Part shown: one piece after another, positions 20,248 through 31,180 of the stretch
Layout: every line of letters starts with the position of its first letter
How positions within the stretch are numbered: the stretch's first letter is position 1
NCBI RefSeq assembly: GCF_012273895.1
Contig: NC_052104.1
Coordinates: 1,364,001-1,428,000, forward strand
Reading direction: 5' to 3'
Length of the DNA: 64,000 bases
Source of the DNA: Zerene cesonia
Lineage: Eukaryota > Arthropoda > Insecta > Lepidoptera > Pieridae
Program-made: the position numbers and the translations under genes
Notes under the pieces: generated by a model
Database searches by the model: none
Told to the model about the DNA's origin: nothing
What the model saw: only the letters and a program-made list of their open reading frames with translations

Positions 20248-23200
20248 ATGTTTCCATGTACATTTGCGCTAGCTTTCGTTTTTATGTTAAGTTTACCAGA
20301 TCATGTTGCTCCGGTGGAGGGTTCAGTGTTTGAATATGATCCAGAAATGTTTAAATTACAAATCCAAGAAATGGATGGCAACTTTATAATGTTCTATGCA
20401 CCTTGGTGAGATTGTATTAGCAAGACGAATAAACCATCGCAATTCATTCAAAATATTGTCACTAAAATTGAGAAACAATACTTTTGCAGGTGTCGACATT
20501 GCACCGAATTTGAACCGATATGGACTGAGCTAGGCGAATTAATAAATACTGAGGGATCCAGGTTTGTTATTGCTCAGATGGATTGCACAAAATATCCAAA
20601 ATTGTGTCATGAAAATGACATAACAGGTATATATTCTGGATTTAATTGTGCTACATTTGATACTCGAATAGATAGAGATAGAGATAGAGATAGAACTTAG
20701 AAAGGATCTAAATATTTATATTATTTTTTTTTTTAAATTCCAGGATATCCAACATTGTTATACTTTCCCAAAAATTCATTTTCACCCATTGAATATAAAG
20801 GGACAAGAGATCTTCCTTCACTTACACTGTTTTTAAGTGAGGTTTTCACCATGGGGAAGGTATGTAACATGTTTTTTATTTGGTGTATATTTGAAAATGC
20901 TCTTGAATGAAATCTCTCAACCTTATTTGGCTTATATAATATAAAAATAAATAATTCTAGAATTGAAATTTATATTTTTTGTATGTACATTGCAATAACA
21001 ACATCTGTAAAGAAAAAAGAAATCTATATCAGTCATTTTATAATTACAGGATGTTGATGAGAAACCTGAAAGAGAAACAACTGAAGTAAAAATATATAGT
21101 GGTATGGCATATTTAAATGATCAAAATATAGAAAAATTTATATCAAGTGGACAGCATTTTATAATGTTTTATGCACCGTGGTGTAGGGGTTCACAGGTAA
21201 AATTAAAAATATTCAGTATTTGCTTTATTCTTTAAATTTTTATATAAAGGGTGTACAATCTAATGTACAATTTGTATAAATGAGAAAACAAGATAAACAA
21301 ATAACCCAATAACCATACAAAGCCAATAACCATACAAAGCAACCATTATGAGAATGATTATTCAATTATAGTTTTATATGCAGTTCTTAACAGATTTATT
21401 TTCAGAACTCTAAGAGTACATTATTATTTTCAATTTATTATGAAACTATACACTTGTGCCTGTGTTTTTAAATTTATTTTTCTTGTTAGTGATTGAATTG
21501 TTACATGTTGATGTGTTGTGTGTTGATACTTCTTTTTCTCCTTATAAAAGTAAATAAAAAAAGATCAGGTAGTACTTTGATATATGTATAATCCAATATG
21601 TTAATAACCTATCCCATAAGTAGTTGCAAAAACATTATTATGAGCTCATTTAATAATTTCAGATGTTAGGGCCGATATGGGCCAAGTTGGCGATGCAATA
21701 TGCAAATAATGAGTACATACAAATTGGTCAAGTCAATTGTATGCTTAATGAAATGACTTGCAAGAACTTTGATATCAAGCAGTACCCATACCTGTTATGG
21801 ATTTTTAATGGAAGAATTGTAAGTATATTTTTTGATGAAAATCTTACTTATTTTATGAATATGAAAGTTTGCTACTCTTTTGCACTAAAAGAGCCGATCA
21901 GATCTGTATGAAATTGCGTGTAAAGATAAATAATAGTATGAAAAACTTGCTTATGAGCTTTTTAGCTAACTATGACATAATTGAAGCCACAGTTACTAGT
22001 TATGCTAGGTATATATATGTAGAGGGTGGTCTAATATGCAACAATTTGCCTACCGCCAAACATACTACAGTGCTCAAATGCTCTTGAAATTATTTGATTT
22101 AATAATACTCCACACCCAGAATCATTTTTGTTGTAGGTTATATAAATTGTTTTGTCTTCACAGATGGGTGTCGCTGTAGAAACATACACATTGGAAGATT
22201 TAACAGAATATGTTGAGAAAATGCTGCTAACTGAAAATCATGACCCAGATAAATTCATGAAGAAAAAGAAAGCATTGCCGGTTGCAAGAATAACAGAGGA
22301 AACATTTGAGACATTCTTGCAAAAAGATCTGGTGTTCATTAATTATTTTGCACCTTGGTAAGAAAAATTCATAAATGTAAATGGAAATTGTTAAACACAA
22401 GCAAACAGAATTTACTCATACATTATAAAATTTGGTTAACTAAGAATTTGGTAAATTTGCATGGCATTTAAAGTGTTGATATATATTAAATTCTTATTTT
22501 CTGTACACATATGAAAAAAATAATCAATGTAATTATGTATCAATAGAAATGTTACTATAATCGTTTTTCAGGTGCGCCCATTGTATGCAATTAGGTCCTC
22601 TCTGGATGAAGCTGGGTGAGAAATTCCAGAATGAACCCAGGGTACTGATAGCTGATGTTGATTGTGTTAGATCAAAAACTGTTTGTGAAATGGAGAAGGT
22701 AAGGCTCTTTCATACTACTTATAGTTTTTGCGCGTTTCATGATAACACTACAGACCCACTTCGACTTCAGTCGCGGTTAGTTCTATCTACATAAAAACCA
22801 TTTGTTTGCCCTAACAAAACCGTAAAAAAAATGGCAAAACATTTGGCGATTAATTTTTATTTATACAAGTATATACATACATATTTAGCTAGCTTAGTTA
22901 AATATGTTGGGTTAAAAAGAATATATTAATAAAAATTAATGTAGTAATTGCAATGAGACTATTCTTCAAATACATAATAAGTGTTCAAAGAAATGTCCTT
23001 TTAAAGGAAGTACAATGTCGGCTCTAATTTGTCAAAATGACACCAATTGTAAACACAATATTGCTGTAAGAAGCAAACATTTCAAATAATCTTTGTTTCG
23101 GTAAAATATGATGTCGTCTTTTTTCAGATTAATGGTTTACCAACACTTATTTTATACAAACACAAGGAAATTGTCAATATTGAACATGGTGGCCGACCTC

Positions 23201-23481
23201 TAGAGAGCTTGGTTAGTTTAGTTAATGAACATTTACAAAACTCCACTAAAAAAGAAACAGATGCGGAGAAATCAGATCTGGTATCAAATGATGCTAATCT
23301 TGATAAAGCCAGTCAAGAAAGCAATGAGTTAGATAGTGCAGAAAAAGATAAAACAGTTGACGATGAAATAATCATACAAGACGAAACAAATAAACTACCA
23401 GAAAATTTTCATGATTTGGATGAAGTAGTGGAAGTGAATGATGATGATGAAAAGGAATTGCTTACCAAAGATGAACTTTAA
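20248..23481 (+). CDS. TXNDC5: ER thioredoxin-domain protein of TXNDC5/ERp46 type, KDEL-ended
   Basis: Protein-disulfide-isomerase relative of the ER lumen. Eight exons: 20248-20405, 20490-20626, 20744-20859, 21050-21196, 21663-21818, 22164-22357, 22572-22698, 23128-23481, encoding 462 residues. A signal peptide (about 1-24) precedes three thioredoxin domains. Active sites are CRHC (Cys54-Cys57), CRGS (Cys182; second Cys replaced by Ser185) and CAHC (Cys304-Cys307). An acidic, low-complexity tail (about 365-455) ends in KDEL, the ER retrieval signal. Three thioredoxin domains with KDEL match TXNDC5 (Drosophila pretaporter), but family members usually have CGHC in all three sites. This copy is divergent, and the middle domain cannot form the usual disulfide. 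The AATAAA at 23503-23508 is only 22 bases past the stop. Another PDI subfamily is possible. Confidence 0.85.
20670..20697 (+). repeat. GATAGA hexanucleotide repeat
   Basis: About four tandem AGATAG units in intron 2 of the TXNDC5-like gene. A simple microsatellite. Confidence 0.8.
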
Positions 23482-24634
23482 TAGATATTTCATAGGTAGA
23501 GAAATAAAATATTATTTATTTGATCTCATATGGAGTTTTATTTTGTGTCCTTAAAATATAAAGAATAATCTTACATAGAAAGTATTGAGGATAAATTTAA
23601 ATTAGCTTTTTTAGAGTAGGCTTTATTTAACTTAATGTTTGTATGTGATACGGTAAGCATATTCTTACCACATAATTGAAAGGCAGAAAATCAAAACTAC
23701 AAAATAATGAAAGAATCTTTTATTTATTCAAGAATAAACAATTCTTTGTGCTTCAATGTTTACAGAAAAGCAGTGACGCACCTAACACTACGATCAACAA
23801 TTTATTTTTTAATGCTACACTTAATAGTACTGGATCAAAATTAAATTAAAACACATTGGGACCTGACTGTAAATATCATACCAGACAATATTACAGCTCA
23901 GCTTGTGGATAAAACTACAAAATGAAATATTTCTAGACACATGAAATTAAAATAACTGCACACAAAGTTTGGAAAAGGAGAACAATGGACTTTTTAAATT
24001 TGAACTTAGAATATTCTGACTTAATGAATTGCCATATCTGCACAATTAAAAGATTTAAATAGTTGGATAACAATAAAAAAAACAGGTATCAATCCCACGG
24101 GGTCCATCCAACCCACACAACCTGATTTTAAAATGGGACCAAATAAAAACAGTTTCCTATCAAACTCAAAAAATGCCCATCAGTTGAAAACTCACGAGTT
24201 ATCAGGTAACAACAAAAAAAAAAACTTAAAACATACTATAAGGCAACATTGGACTGTTCTTGGACAACCATTTTGTCATTGTTTAATAGAAAATCCTAAT
24301 TTTGATTAGTTTATTCAATTAATATAACATGTTATGCTTTTCATATTAAACTCTTAGTTTCTATTAAAATAATTAATTTTACTATTAATAATAATCCCCA
24401 ACCTATGATTTGTGTTACAGTATTTCAAATTTCTATTCTTTAAAAATTTCCTACACATAAATCATGTTTTCAAAGGCATAATAATGAGCCTTAACAACAA
24501 CTCACCCAAAAGTTTAATAAAAGCCTTTTAGACTTCTCTACTTGCCATAAAAGAACCGACTTCCTATAGGATACCCACCAAGACAGACAAAAATTAATAA
24601 TAAAACCAATGTATTACCAATTTGCTGCAAAACA
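23482..24634. other. Convergent 3' region between TXNDC5-like and ARL6IP4-like genes
   Basis: AT-rich and without coding exons. The left edge holds the TXNDC5 poly(A) signal. The right part is probably 3' UTR of the minus-strand ARL6IP4-like gene. I see nothing else of note. Confidence 0.4.
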
Positions 24635-25700
24635 TTATTTAAATCGATGTTTTTCAACAGTTTGGGACTGGAAAAAATTTCCATCAGCTATGGTGGCTTC
24701 TCTGTTGATTTGTTTATGTCTATCTCGTGATACAATCTCTTCAAGCACCTCCCCATCTCCTTTTATTAATCTGGAACCAAGATAGAACTGAGAGGGAGCA
24801 ATATTTCAAAAGTCTATATAACACAAAATAGATTAAAGTTGTGACAAATTGTAGCTAAAAAAAAGTTGAGAACTAGAGAAAAATAATGAATTAATCAAAT
24901 AACACAATGGTTCTATATATTTGTTTTGAATTATATATTAAAAAGTCTCAACTTCTTATAAATAGTTCTGATAATTAGTTGTGTGTGTAGTATTTTAATC
25001 AAATTCAGAAACACATAAGATAGATAGAATAACCTGTATCTCCCAGTCTCCTCATCTAGAACTCTCCTTACAACACTTTGCCTCTTTTCCCATTCCTCTT
25101 TGGTCATTGGTGCCATAGCTTTTGATTTCTCCATAAGTTCTAGAAGTAATAAAGAATTAAACAATATGTTGTCAATTTCATATTGCAATTTCTAATAAGA
25201 CTTTTTCTTTTGACATTTAATTGCAAAAATAATGCACTATCCACATTGAACACACATTTCATAGAAGTTTGAAAATGTAGAAACCAGAACCTAAGTTGTG
25301 CTACCTGTATTTTTTTTAAACAGTTCTAATCCAACTTTTAAAGAAATAATAGATAATTCAATTCTTGTGCCTTAATTTGAATGAATACCATATAAACATT
25401 AAAAAATACATATTAATCATTAATAAAAAAAATTGTTATCGTACCTATCGGTATATCGGTAGTAGAATCATCTTTTACAACATCATCGAGACTGCCGCTT
25501 GAGCTTCGTGTCTTTTTTAATTTCTTTATTTCCTCTTTTAACTTTTTCTTAAGAGCCCTCTCGGTTTTCTTCTTTTCTTTTTTTAATTTCTTTTTTAATT
25601 TACGTAGCTTCTTCTTTTCTTGGCTTGAATCAGAGCAGCTAGAACTATCGTCTGATGAAGATCTTCGTTTTTTCTTTGATTTCGATTTTTCTTTTCCCAT
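24635..25700 (-). CDS. ARL6IP4: ARL6IP4-like basic nuclear protein
   Basis: Three exons on the minus strand: 25445-25700, 25034-25139, 24635-24770, joined in phases 1 and 2, encoding 165 residues. The N-terminal half is Ser- and Lys-rich: a KSKKKRRSSSDDSSS start, then a long Lys/Leu/Glu helix likely to form a coiled coil, then another Ser cluster. The C-terminus holds the family signature MTKEEWEKRQSVVRRVLDEE, followed by RLIKGDGEVLEEIVSRDRH. This matches ARL6IP4 (SRp25), a nuclear-speckle protein linked to splicing. Molecular function in insects is not established. Earlier minus-strand ATGs were not needed; the MGKEKSK start sits right at the beginning of the basic domain. Confidence 0.85.
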
Positions 25701-26282
25701 CGCTTTTTATTATATTGATTTAAAGTTAAGAGCAGTTATTTAATTAATGCTTGCTATATTTTGTTGTTTTTATTAATTAAGGTAATTATTCTTATTTCTT
25801 ATTTATTTTTCAGAGATTTCATAAAGAATTTACAGTTTCGCTCAGTGTCCTGTGGACTGCGATATTGTCAATTGAGATTTGAGATTTGAGTTTGATGCGT
25901 AGCACAGAGTAATAAATATACTACGTACTAAAAACGTATCTACAATCTAAATAATAATTTACACGTTTTCATTTATAATATCATTGATAATATGGATAAT
26001 GGAAACAATATTAGCCTAAATCAAAAAACAAGATTCAGCGATCTGTCACATGCCATACGATATTTTACAACATGACGGTGATGACATGAGTAATATACTA
26101 ATATTACTTACTCTGTGGCATTAATTTCTAAATTAAAAATTTCGCTACGGGCGAAAAGGTAGATTAATCTCCTCTTTGGCCAAAAGATCCACATAAATCA
26201 CAGTGTACTTTGATATTATATACATAAACAGAGAAAAATAGTTTCCTCAGTCTACGTTCTAGTCATGTCATCATATCATATG

Positions 26283-26478
26283 TTCTCACTGCTGGGACAC
26301 ACGCCCCTATGAGGTTTGCTGCATCACGCTGGCCAAATGCGGCTTGGCAGATGTGAGGTGATTTGATTCTTGGATTTGTGCAGATAAATTGAAAAACAAT
26401 TTATTTCCTGCACGTGCTCCCGGTCTCGAACCCCGACTTATTGATTTTGAAGTCCGAGGTTCACACCACCACTGCATT
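26283..26478 (-). mobile_element. tRNA-derived SINE (family B), truncated copy
   Basis: On the minus strand it starts near GCAGTGGTGGTGTGAACCTCGG with a GGGGTTCGAGACCGG box B, passes through AATTTATCTGC and GATTTGGCC-like blocks, and ends at CCCAGCAGTGAGAACAT. It matches the fuller plus-strand copy at 58310-58615. Confidence 0.75.
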
Positions 26479-26916
26479 TTACGTTCTATGAGTTTTACCA
26501 GGTTTTATTACAGGTGTCATTAAGTATATATAAGAAGAGGTTATCCTGTGGAATGTGGTTTGTAGGAAACAACAAAACTCTAGTTGAGAGTCGATTTCGT
26601 AGTTACATAATTGATATCTTATAGATTTTCGTTTCGAGTAATATGAAAACTATTTAAAGAATAAAATAAATAATAGTTTAAAAAAACTATAAGACACGCT
26701 TTAACAAAAATCATATTTTGCAAATTGAAAAATGGAATAATTTTATCAAATTAGTGTATTGTCATCGGTCCTCAATAAATCTACAAAGTTTGAACGAAAT
26801 CTGGCCGTTTAAAGTGGGTCAAAATCGCGCCCAAAGAAGTCGGTTACAAACAAACATACAAACAAACATGCAAACAAACATACAGGTGAAGCTAATAAAA
26901 AGCGTGTAAAAAAAAC

Positions 26917-27075
26917 TCGATCATGAGGCGTGTTTTGAACCTGCGTCCTTCGCTGTACCGTCACTTTTTCGTATTTGTATTCTGTTTACACTGACCTGCT
27001 GTATTGTGACTCGGCCACCCATGATTCCACTTCAGGAATCGCACTTCGTCTTTTAATTTTTTATACCATCCTGTT
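26917..27075 (-). repeat. SINE remnant (family C)
   Basis: The plus strand reads 'cgatcatgaggcgtgttttgaacctgcgtcc' and later 'tcggccacccatgattccacttcaggaatcgcacttcgtc', the same order of blocks as at 51853-51965. Confidence 0.55.
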
Positions 27076-27289
27076 CAAATGTTTTTAAATTTTTGTGGTA
27101 AAAACTTTTCACAAAAAGATCATTTCATACTAAAAAATTAAAAATTAAAAGGTGAATGTGCTTTTAAAGTTATTTCATGGTATTAGTTATATTATAGATT
27201 ACGTATATTATTTATTTATCATATGACTTGATATGTCATATACATAAATCCCCCTGCACGAGGCTTCGCCCTTTTAGTAACGAAAAATA

Positions 27290-27485
27290 TAGACAGTTTC
27301 GGGCTCAAAGAGTAGTATAATAATACGGATAGTTCCGGGGTTTCACCCGCATCGCAACTAGATTTCCGGGATGAAAACTACTCTATGTCACTGTTCAAAT
27401 TATTTACTCTTATAATTTTTCTACTAAATTTCATTCAAATTGGTTCAGTGGTTCAGATGTGAAGAAGAGACAGATAATTACATGT
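27290..27485 (+). repeat. LINE 3'-end remnant
   Basis: Contains 'ccggggtttcacccgcatcgcaactag' and 'atttcattcaaattggttcagtggttcagatgtg', the recurring tail of a truncated lepidopteran non-LTR element. Confidence 0.5.
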
Positions 27486-27983
27486 GGAGCTTATGTGCTT
27501 CGATGAAATAATATGATTGTGGTTATATATAATATTGTCCTAATTAGATTATTACACTTACATAGTAGACATTTCAAGACTGCATTGTGGATACAAAGCT
27601 AATTATTATTATTAGCATTACGATTGTTACGTGGAAAATGATTTCAAATCATAACGCAGTTCACTGCGAAATGTCATTATTATTCAAAGAGCAAACAGAC
27701 CTTGCGGTTGCGATTAACAGAATGCCTATGAATACGTATTAATGTGATGTATTGTCGAGTCGCCAAGAGGTATGCGACAGCGTGACATATATCTATATTG
27801 TATATCCATACCGTCGCATTGAGCGGTTTACGACGGGAGTCCCGATGAATAATTGAGGGAGGAACGCGCCTGCGCGCAGCTGGCGTGCCCGATACAACTC
27901 AATCGTCCGCGAATTATACGACTCTAATTATTATTTAAAACCAAATAATGTGTGTGCGCGTGTGAACTGTTGATTGTGATAAG

Positions 27984-30900
27984 ATGCAAGCCGGTGGACC
28001 GGATAGCACGGCGGTCTCGGAGGCCCCGAGCAGTGGAAGCGAGGAGTCCGATTGTGAGTTTGGTCCAGAAGGAGAAGCTGAGACTGCTTTGACTGAGGAA
28101 TGGGCGCGAGAACTACTGATATGCTCGGGTGTGGTCGAACCTAACGAGGTATTTCTACTTTTCATTCAGAAAAATATAATTCTTGGTATAATGAGACAGT
28201 ACACGGTTAGGCAGTGGATAATTAAATTTCAAAGAATTGACCTGATTTAAAGTCAACATCTTGTAAAATAAATGCGAAACAATTACAAACACGAAAAAGA
28301 AATATGTACAGCGCAAAACAATTACCTATTCATTATTATTTACTAAATCTTCCCATATGACATAAGTTTTTAATAGGAGGTTGTAATACTTATATTTCAG
28401 ATCCGAGTAGAATCTAGGGCCGGCGTCGCTGGTGCCCTAAGCAGGGTACTCGCGGTGACAGTCCGCTACGAAAGCGAGGGAGAACGGCATGCTCTGCCTC
28501 TTGTTGTTAAACTTCCACCCCGGGACCCGTTTGGGAGGCTTTTCGTAGCTGAAGCACAATTTGATACTAGAGAAATATTATTCTACACGGAATTAGCACC
28601 AGCGCTCAATAAATTGGCTCAAGAAGCTTTAGGTCCTGATGAAGGGCTCGCAGTTCCGCGATGTGTTAAAGCTAGGTTACCAGGTGTGTATGTATGTGTG
28701 TGTGTGTGTGTGTACTGAACTGCAGAACTCTTAAGAGAGATTTTTCCCATGTACGTTATTTTTGCAAAATAAGTTCCTAGGTAATTCACTTTTCGTACAT
28801 TGCATTTATAATATATTAGGTAGGGCATGACGGTAATTAATAAATTATTATAAATTGTTAAATTATGTGTCAAAAGACATTCTAACTATATGAATAAACT
28901 AACATACCAACACAAAATTATACTCACTTACACTTAGATACTTCAAGCGTACTCGTTAAAAAAAGTTGCGAAAATAGGTCAAGATTAATTAATGTCTCAC
29001 AAATTAAGTATCATCGCTCTTTATTGTGTTCAATGGGTGGACTTGATTGCTTGGAAAGTATTTTCGTGTGTTTGATTTTTCGCGAGTATTATATAAGTAG
29101 AAATCAACGGATTTAAAACGCAATATTTTCATTAGAGTTGGTAAAGTATTTAATTCTAACGGTATGAATGTATACAAGACCCTTATAAAACATCTGATTG
29201 TTTTATTTATATTAACTTAATATGCACTACAACTAGCAAGCTAATATTATGTACCTACTTTAAAAATGTAATGATATCGTCTATAGACAGGTACCAGTTC
29301 CGTTACGTATTTTTATCTTTTACTGCACTTTGCGTGACAAAAATACTTTAAGACGTCACAAAACACGCGCTCATTTGTGAATCATCATATTTTTGTGTTG
29401 AAATATTTTAACTTGGCTGCCATGAATTTGTTTATTTCTAAATTTTTCATTTTTCATTTATTTATTTCAGATGAAATTGGAGGAGACAGCGAGCTTGTAT
29501 TGGAAGATGTGACAGCCGTAGGTTTCGAATCAGCTGATTTCGCTGAAGGCTTAACTATAGAACGAGCTAGAGCGGCTCTGTTTGCCGCGGCTCGACTTCA
29601 CGCACTGTCCCTTGCTCTACGTGACAGAGAGGGCCCCCTGGACCAAAGGTTCGATTTCTTATTCCCGTGTGAACGCGCTGCCGCTGGGTATCTGCGTTTA
29701 GTGCGCAGAGGCTTACCACAACTAGAAGCATTTCTTCGTGGTCGTACAGATTGTGTTGGCGAAGCCGCCGCTGTCAGCGCACTTAGCGCTCGGGCCCCAT
29801 CATTACTCGGTACTTTATTACGACCAGCCGAACCTGCCCCCCTCGCACATGCTGATTTTTGGAGTGGGAACCTTCNNNNNNNNNNNNNNNNNNNNNNNNN
29901 NNNNNNNNNNNNNNNNNNNNNNNNNNNNNNNNNNNNNNNNNNNNNNNNNNNNNNNNNNNNNNNNNNNNNNNNNNNNNNNNNNNNNNNNNNNNNNNNNNNN
30001 NNNNNNNNNNNNNNNNNNNNNNNNNNNNNNNNNNNNNNNNNNNNNNNNNNNNNNNNNNNNNNNNNNNNNNNNNNNNNNNNNNNNNNNNNNNNNNNNNNNN
30101 NNNNNNNNNNNNNNNNNNNNNNNNNNNNNNNNNNNNNNNNNNNNNNNNNNNNNNNNNNNNNNNNNNNNNNNNNNNNNNNNNNNNNNNNNNNNNNNNNNNN
30201 NNNNNNNNNNNNNNNNNNNNNNNNNNNNNNNNNNNNNNNNNNNNNNNNNNNNNNNNNNNNNNNNNNNNNNNNNNNNNNNNNNNNNNNNNNNNNNNNNNNN
30301 NNNNNNNNNNNNNNNNNNNNNNNNNNNNNNNNNNNNNNNNNNNNNNNNNNNNNNNNNNNNNNNNNNNNNNNNNNNNNNNNNNNNNNNNNNNNNNNNNNNN
30401 NNNNNNNNNNNNNNNNNNNNNNNNNNNNNNNNNNNNNNNNNNNNNNNNNNNNNNNNNNNNNNNNNNNNNNNNNNNNNNNNNNNNNNNNNNNNNNNNNNNN
30501 NNNNNNNNNNNNNNNNNNNNNNNNNNNNNNNNNNNNNNNNNNNNNNNNNNNNNNNNNNNNNNNNNNNNNNNNNNNNNNNNNNNNNNNNNNNNNNNNNNNN
30601 NNNNNNNNNNNNNNNNNNNNNNNNNNNNNNNNNNNNNNNNNNNNNNNNNNNNNNNNNNNNNNNNNNNNNNNNNNNNNNNNNNNNNNNNNNNNNNNNNNNN
30701 NNNNNNNNNNNNNNNNNNNNNNNNNNNNNNNNNNNNNNNNNNNNNNNNNNNNNNNNNNNNNNNNNNNNNNNNNNNNNNNNNNNNNNNNNNNNNNNNNNNN
30801 NNNNNNNNNNNNNNNNNNNNNNNNNNNNNNNNNNNNNNNNNNNNNNNNNNNNNNNNNNNNNNNNNNNNNNNNNNNCGCTACTGTTATTATCCTCATTAAC

Positions 30901-31180
30901 CCCAGAACTCAGAAGGGCGGTCGGGGACACATTAATTGAGGACTATGGAGATCGTTTGGAAGCTGAATGTGCAAGATTGGGTGCTGCGCCCGCCGGAGCA
31001 GTTGTAAGACGGAGCTTGAAACAAGATTGGCCACGAGCAGCGTTGAGAGCACTTCTCCTGTGCGCGGGGAGTGTTGACGTGGCCCTTGGGGAGCCGCGAG
31101 CTGAACAACGTCTGTTAGAAGCTGTTAGAGATCTATACGCACAAGGAGTTCTTGATCTAAAACCAGACTCAGAGTTGTGA
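27984..31180 (+). CDS. Ecdysteroid-kinase-like (EcKL/CHK domain) protein, interrupted by an assembly gap
   Basis: Insect CHK-kinase-like family (ecdysteroid 22-kinase relatives), small-molecule kinases with a choline/aminoglycoside-kinase fold. Some phosphorylate ecdysteroids; others act in detoxification. Visible exons: 27984-28148, 28401-28683, then from 29471 into the 1000-N gap at 29876. Coding resumes after the gap (from about 30876) and ends at TGA 31178-31180. The N-lobe includes PLVVKLPPRDP (candidate ATP-binding Lys) and an EILFYTELAP helix. Brenner-type motif HADFWSGNL has His276, Asp278 and Asn283. The second metal/DFG-like motif falls in the gap. The frame differs across the gap, which means nothing because the gap size is arbitrary; an intron may lie inside. 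An acidic, Ser-rich stretch of about 37 residues precedes the first family-like segment. The substrate cannot be told. Confidence 0.85.
28691..28716 (+). repeat. GT dinucleotide repeat just after an exon donor
   Basis: A (GT)n tract starting within ten bases of the donor of exon 2 in the EcKL gene. The donor itself (CCAG/GTGTGT) is part of the repetitive run. Confidence 0.8.
29876..30875. other. Assembly gap (1000 N) inside the EcKL gene
   Basis: Exactly 1000 N, so the true length is unknown. It removes the middle of the kinase C-lobe. Confidence 0.98.

Larger units (their letters stand above)
25701..27983. other. Intergenic region with SINE and LINE remnants
   Basis: Holds the ARL6IP4-like 5' flank, a family B SINE at about 26283-26478 (minus), a family C piece at 26917-27075 and a LINE tail at 27290-27485. 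A 27-codon open frame at 25992-26075 (+) is too short to call. The last ~150 bases before 27984 are GC-richer and should contain the promoter of the kinase-like gene. Confidence 0.45.

Noticed and set aside
29598..30930. Long open frames across the N gap
   Set aside because: Produced by undetermined bases; only the EcKL frame has domain support on both sides.
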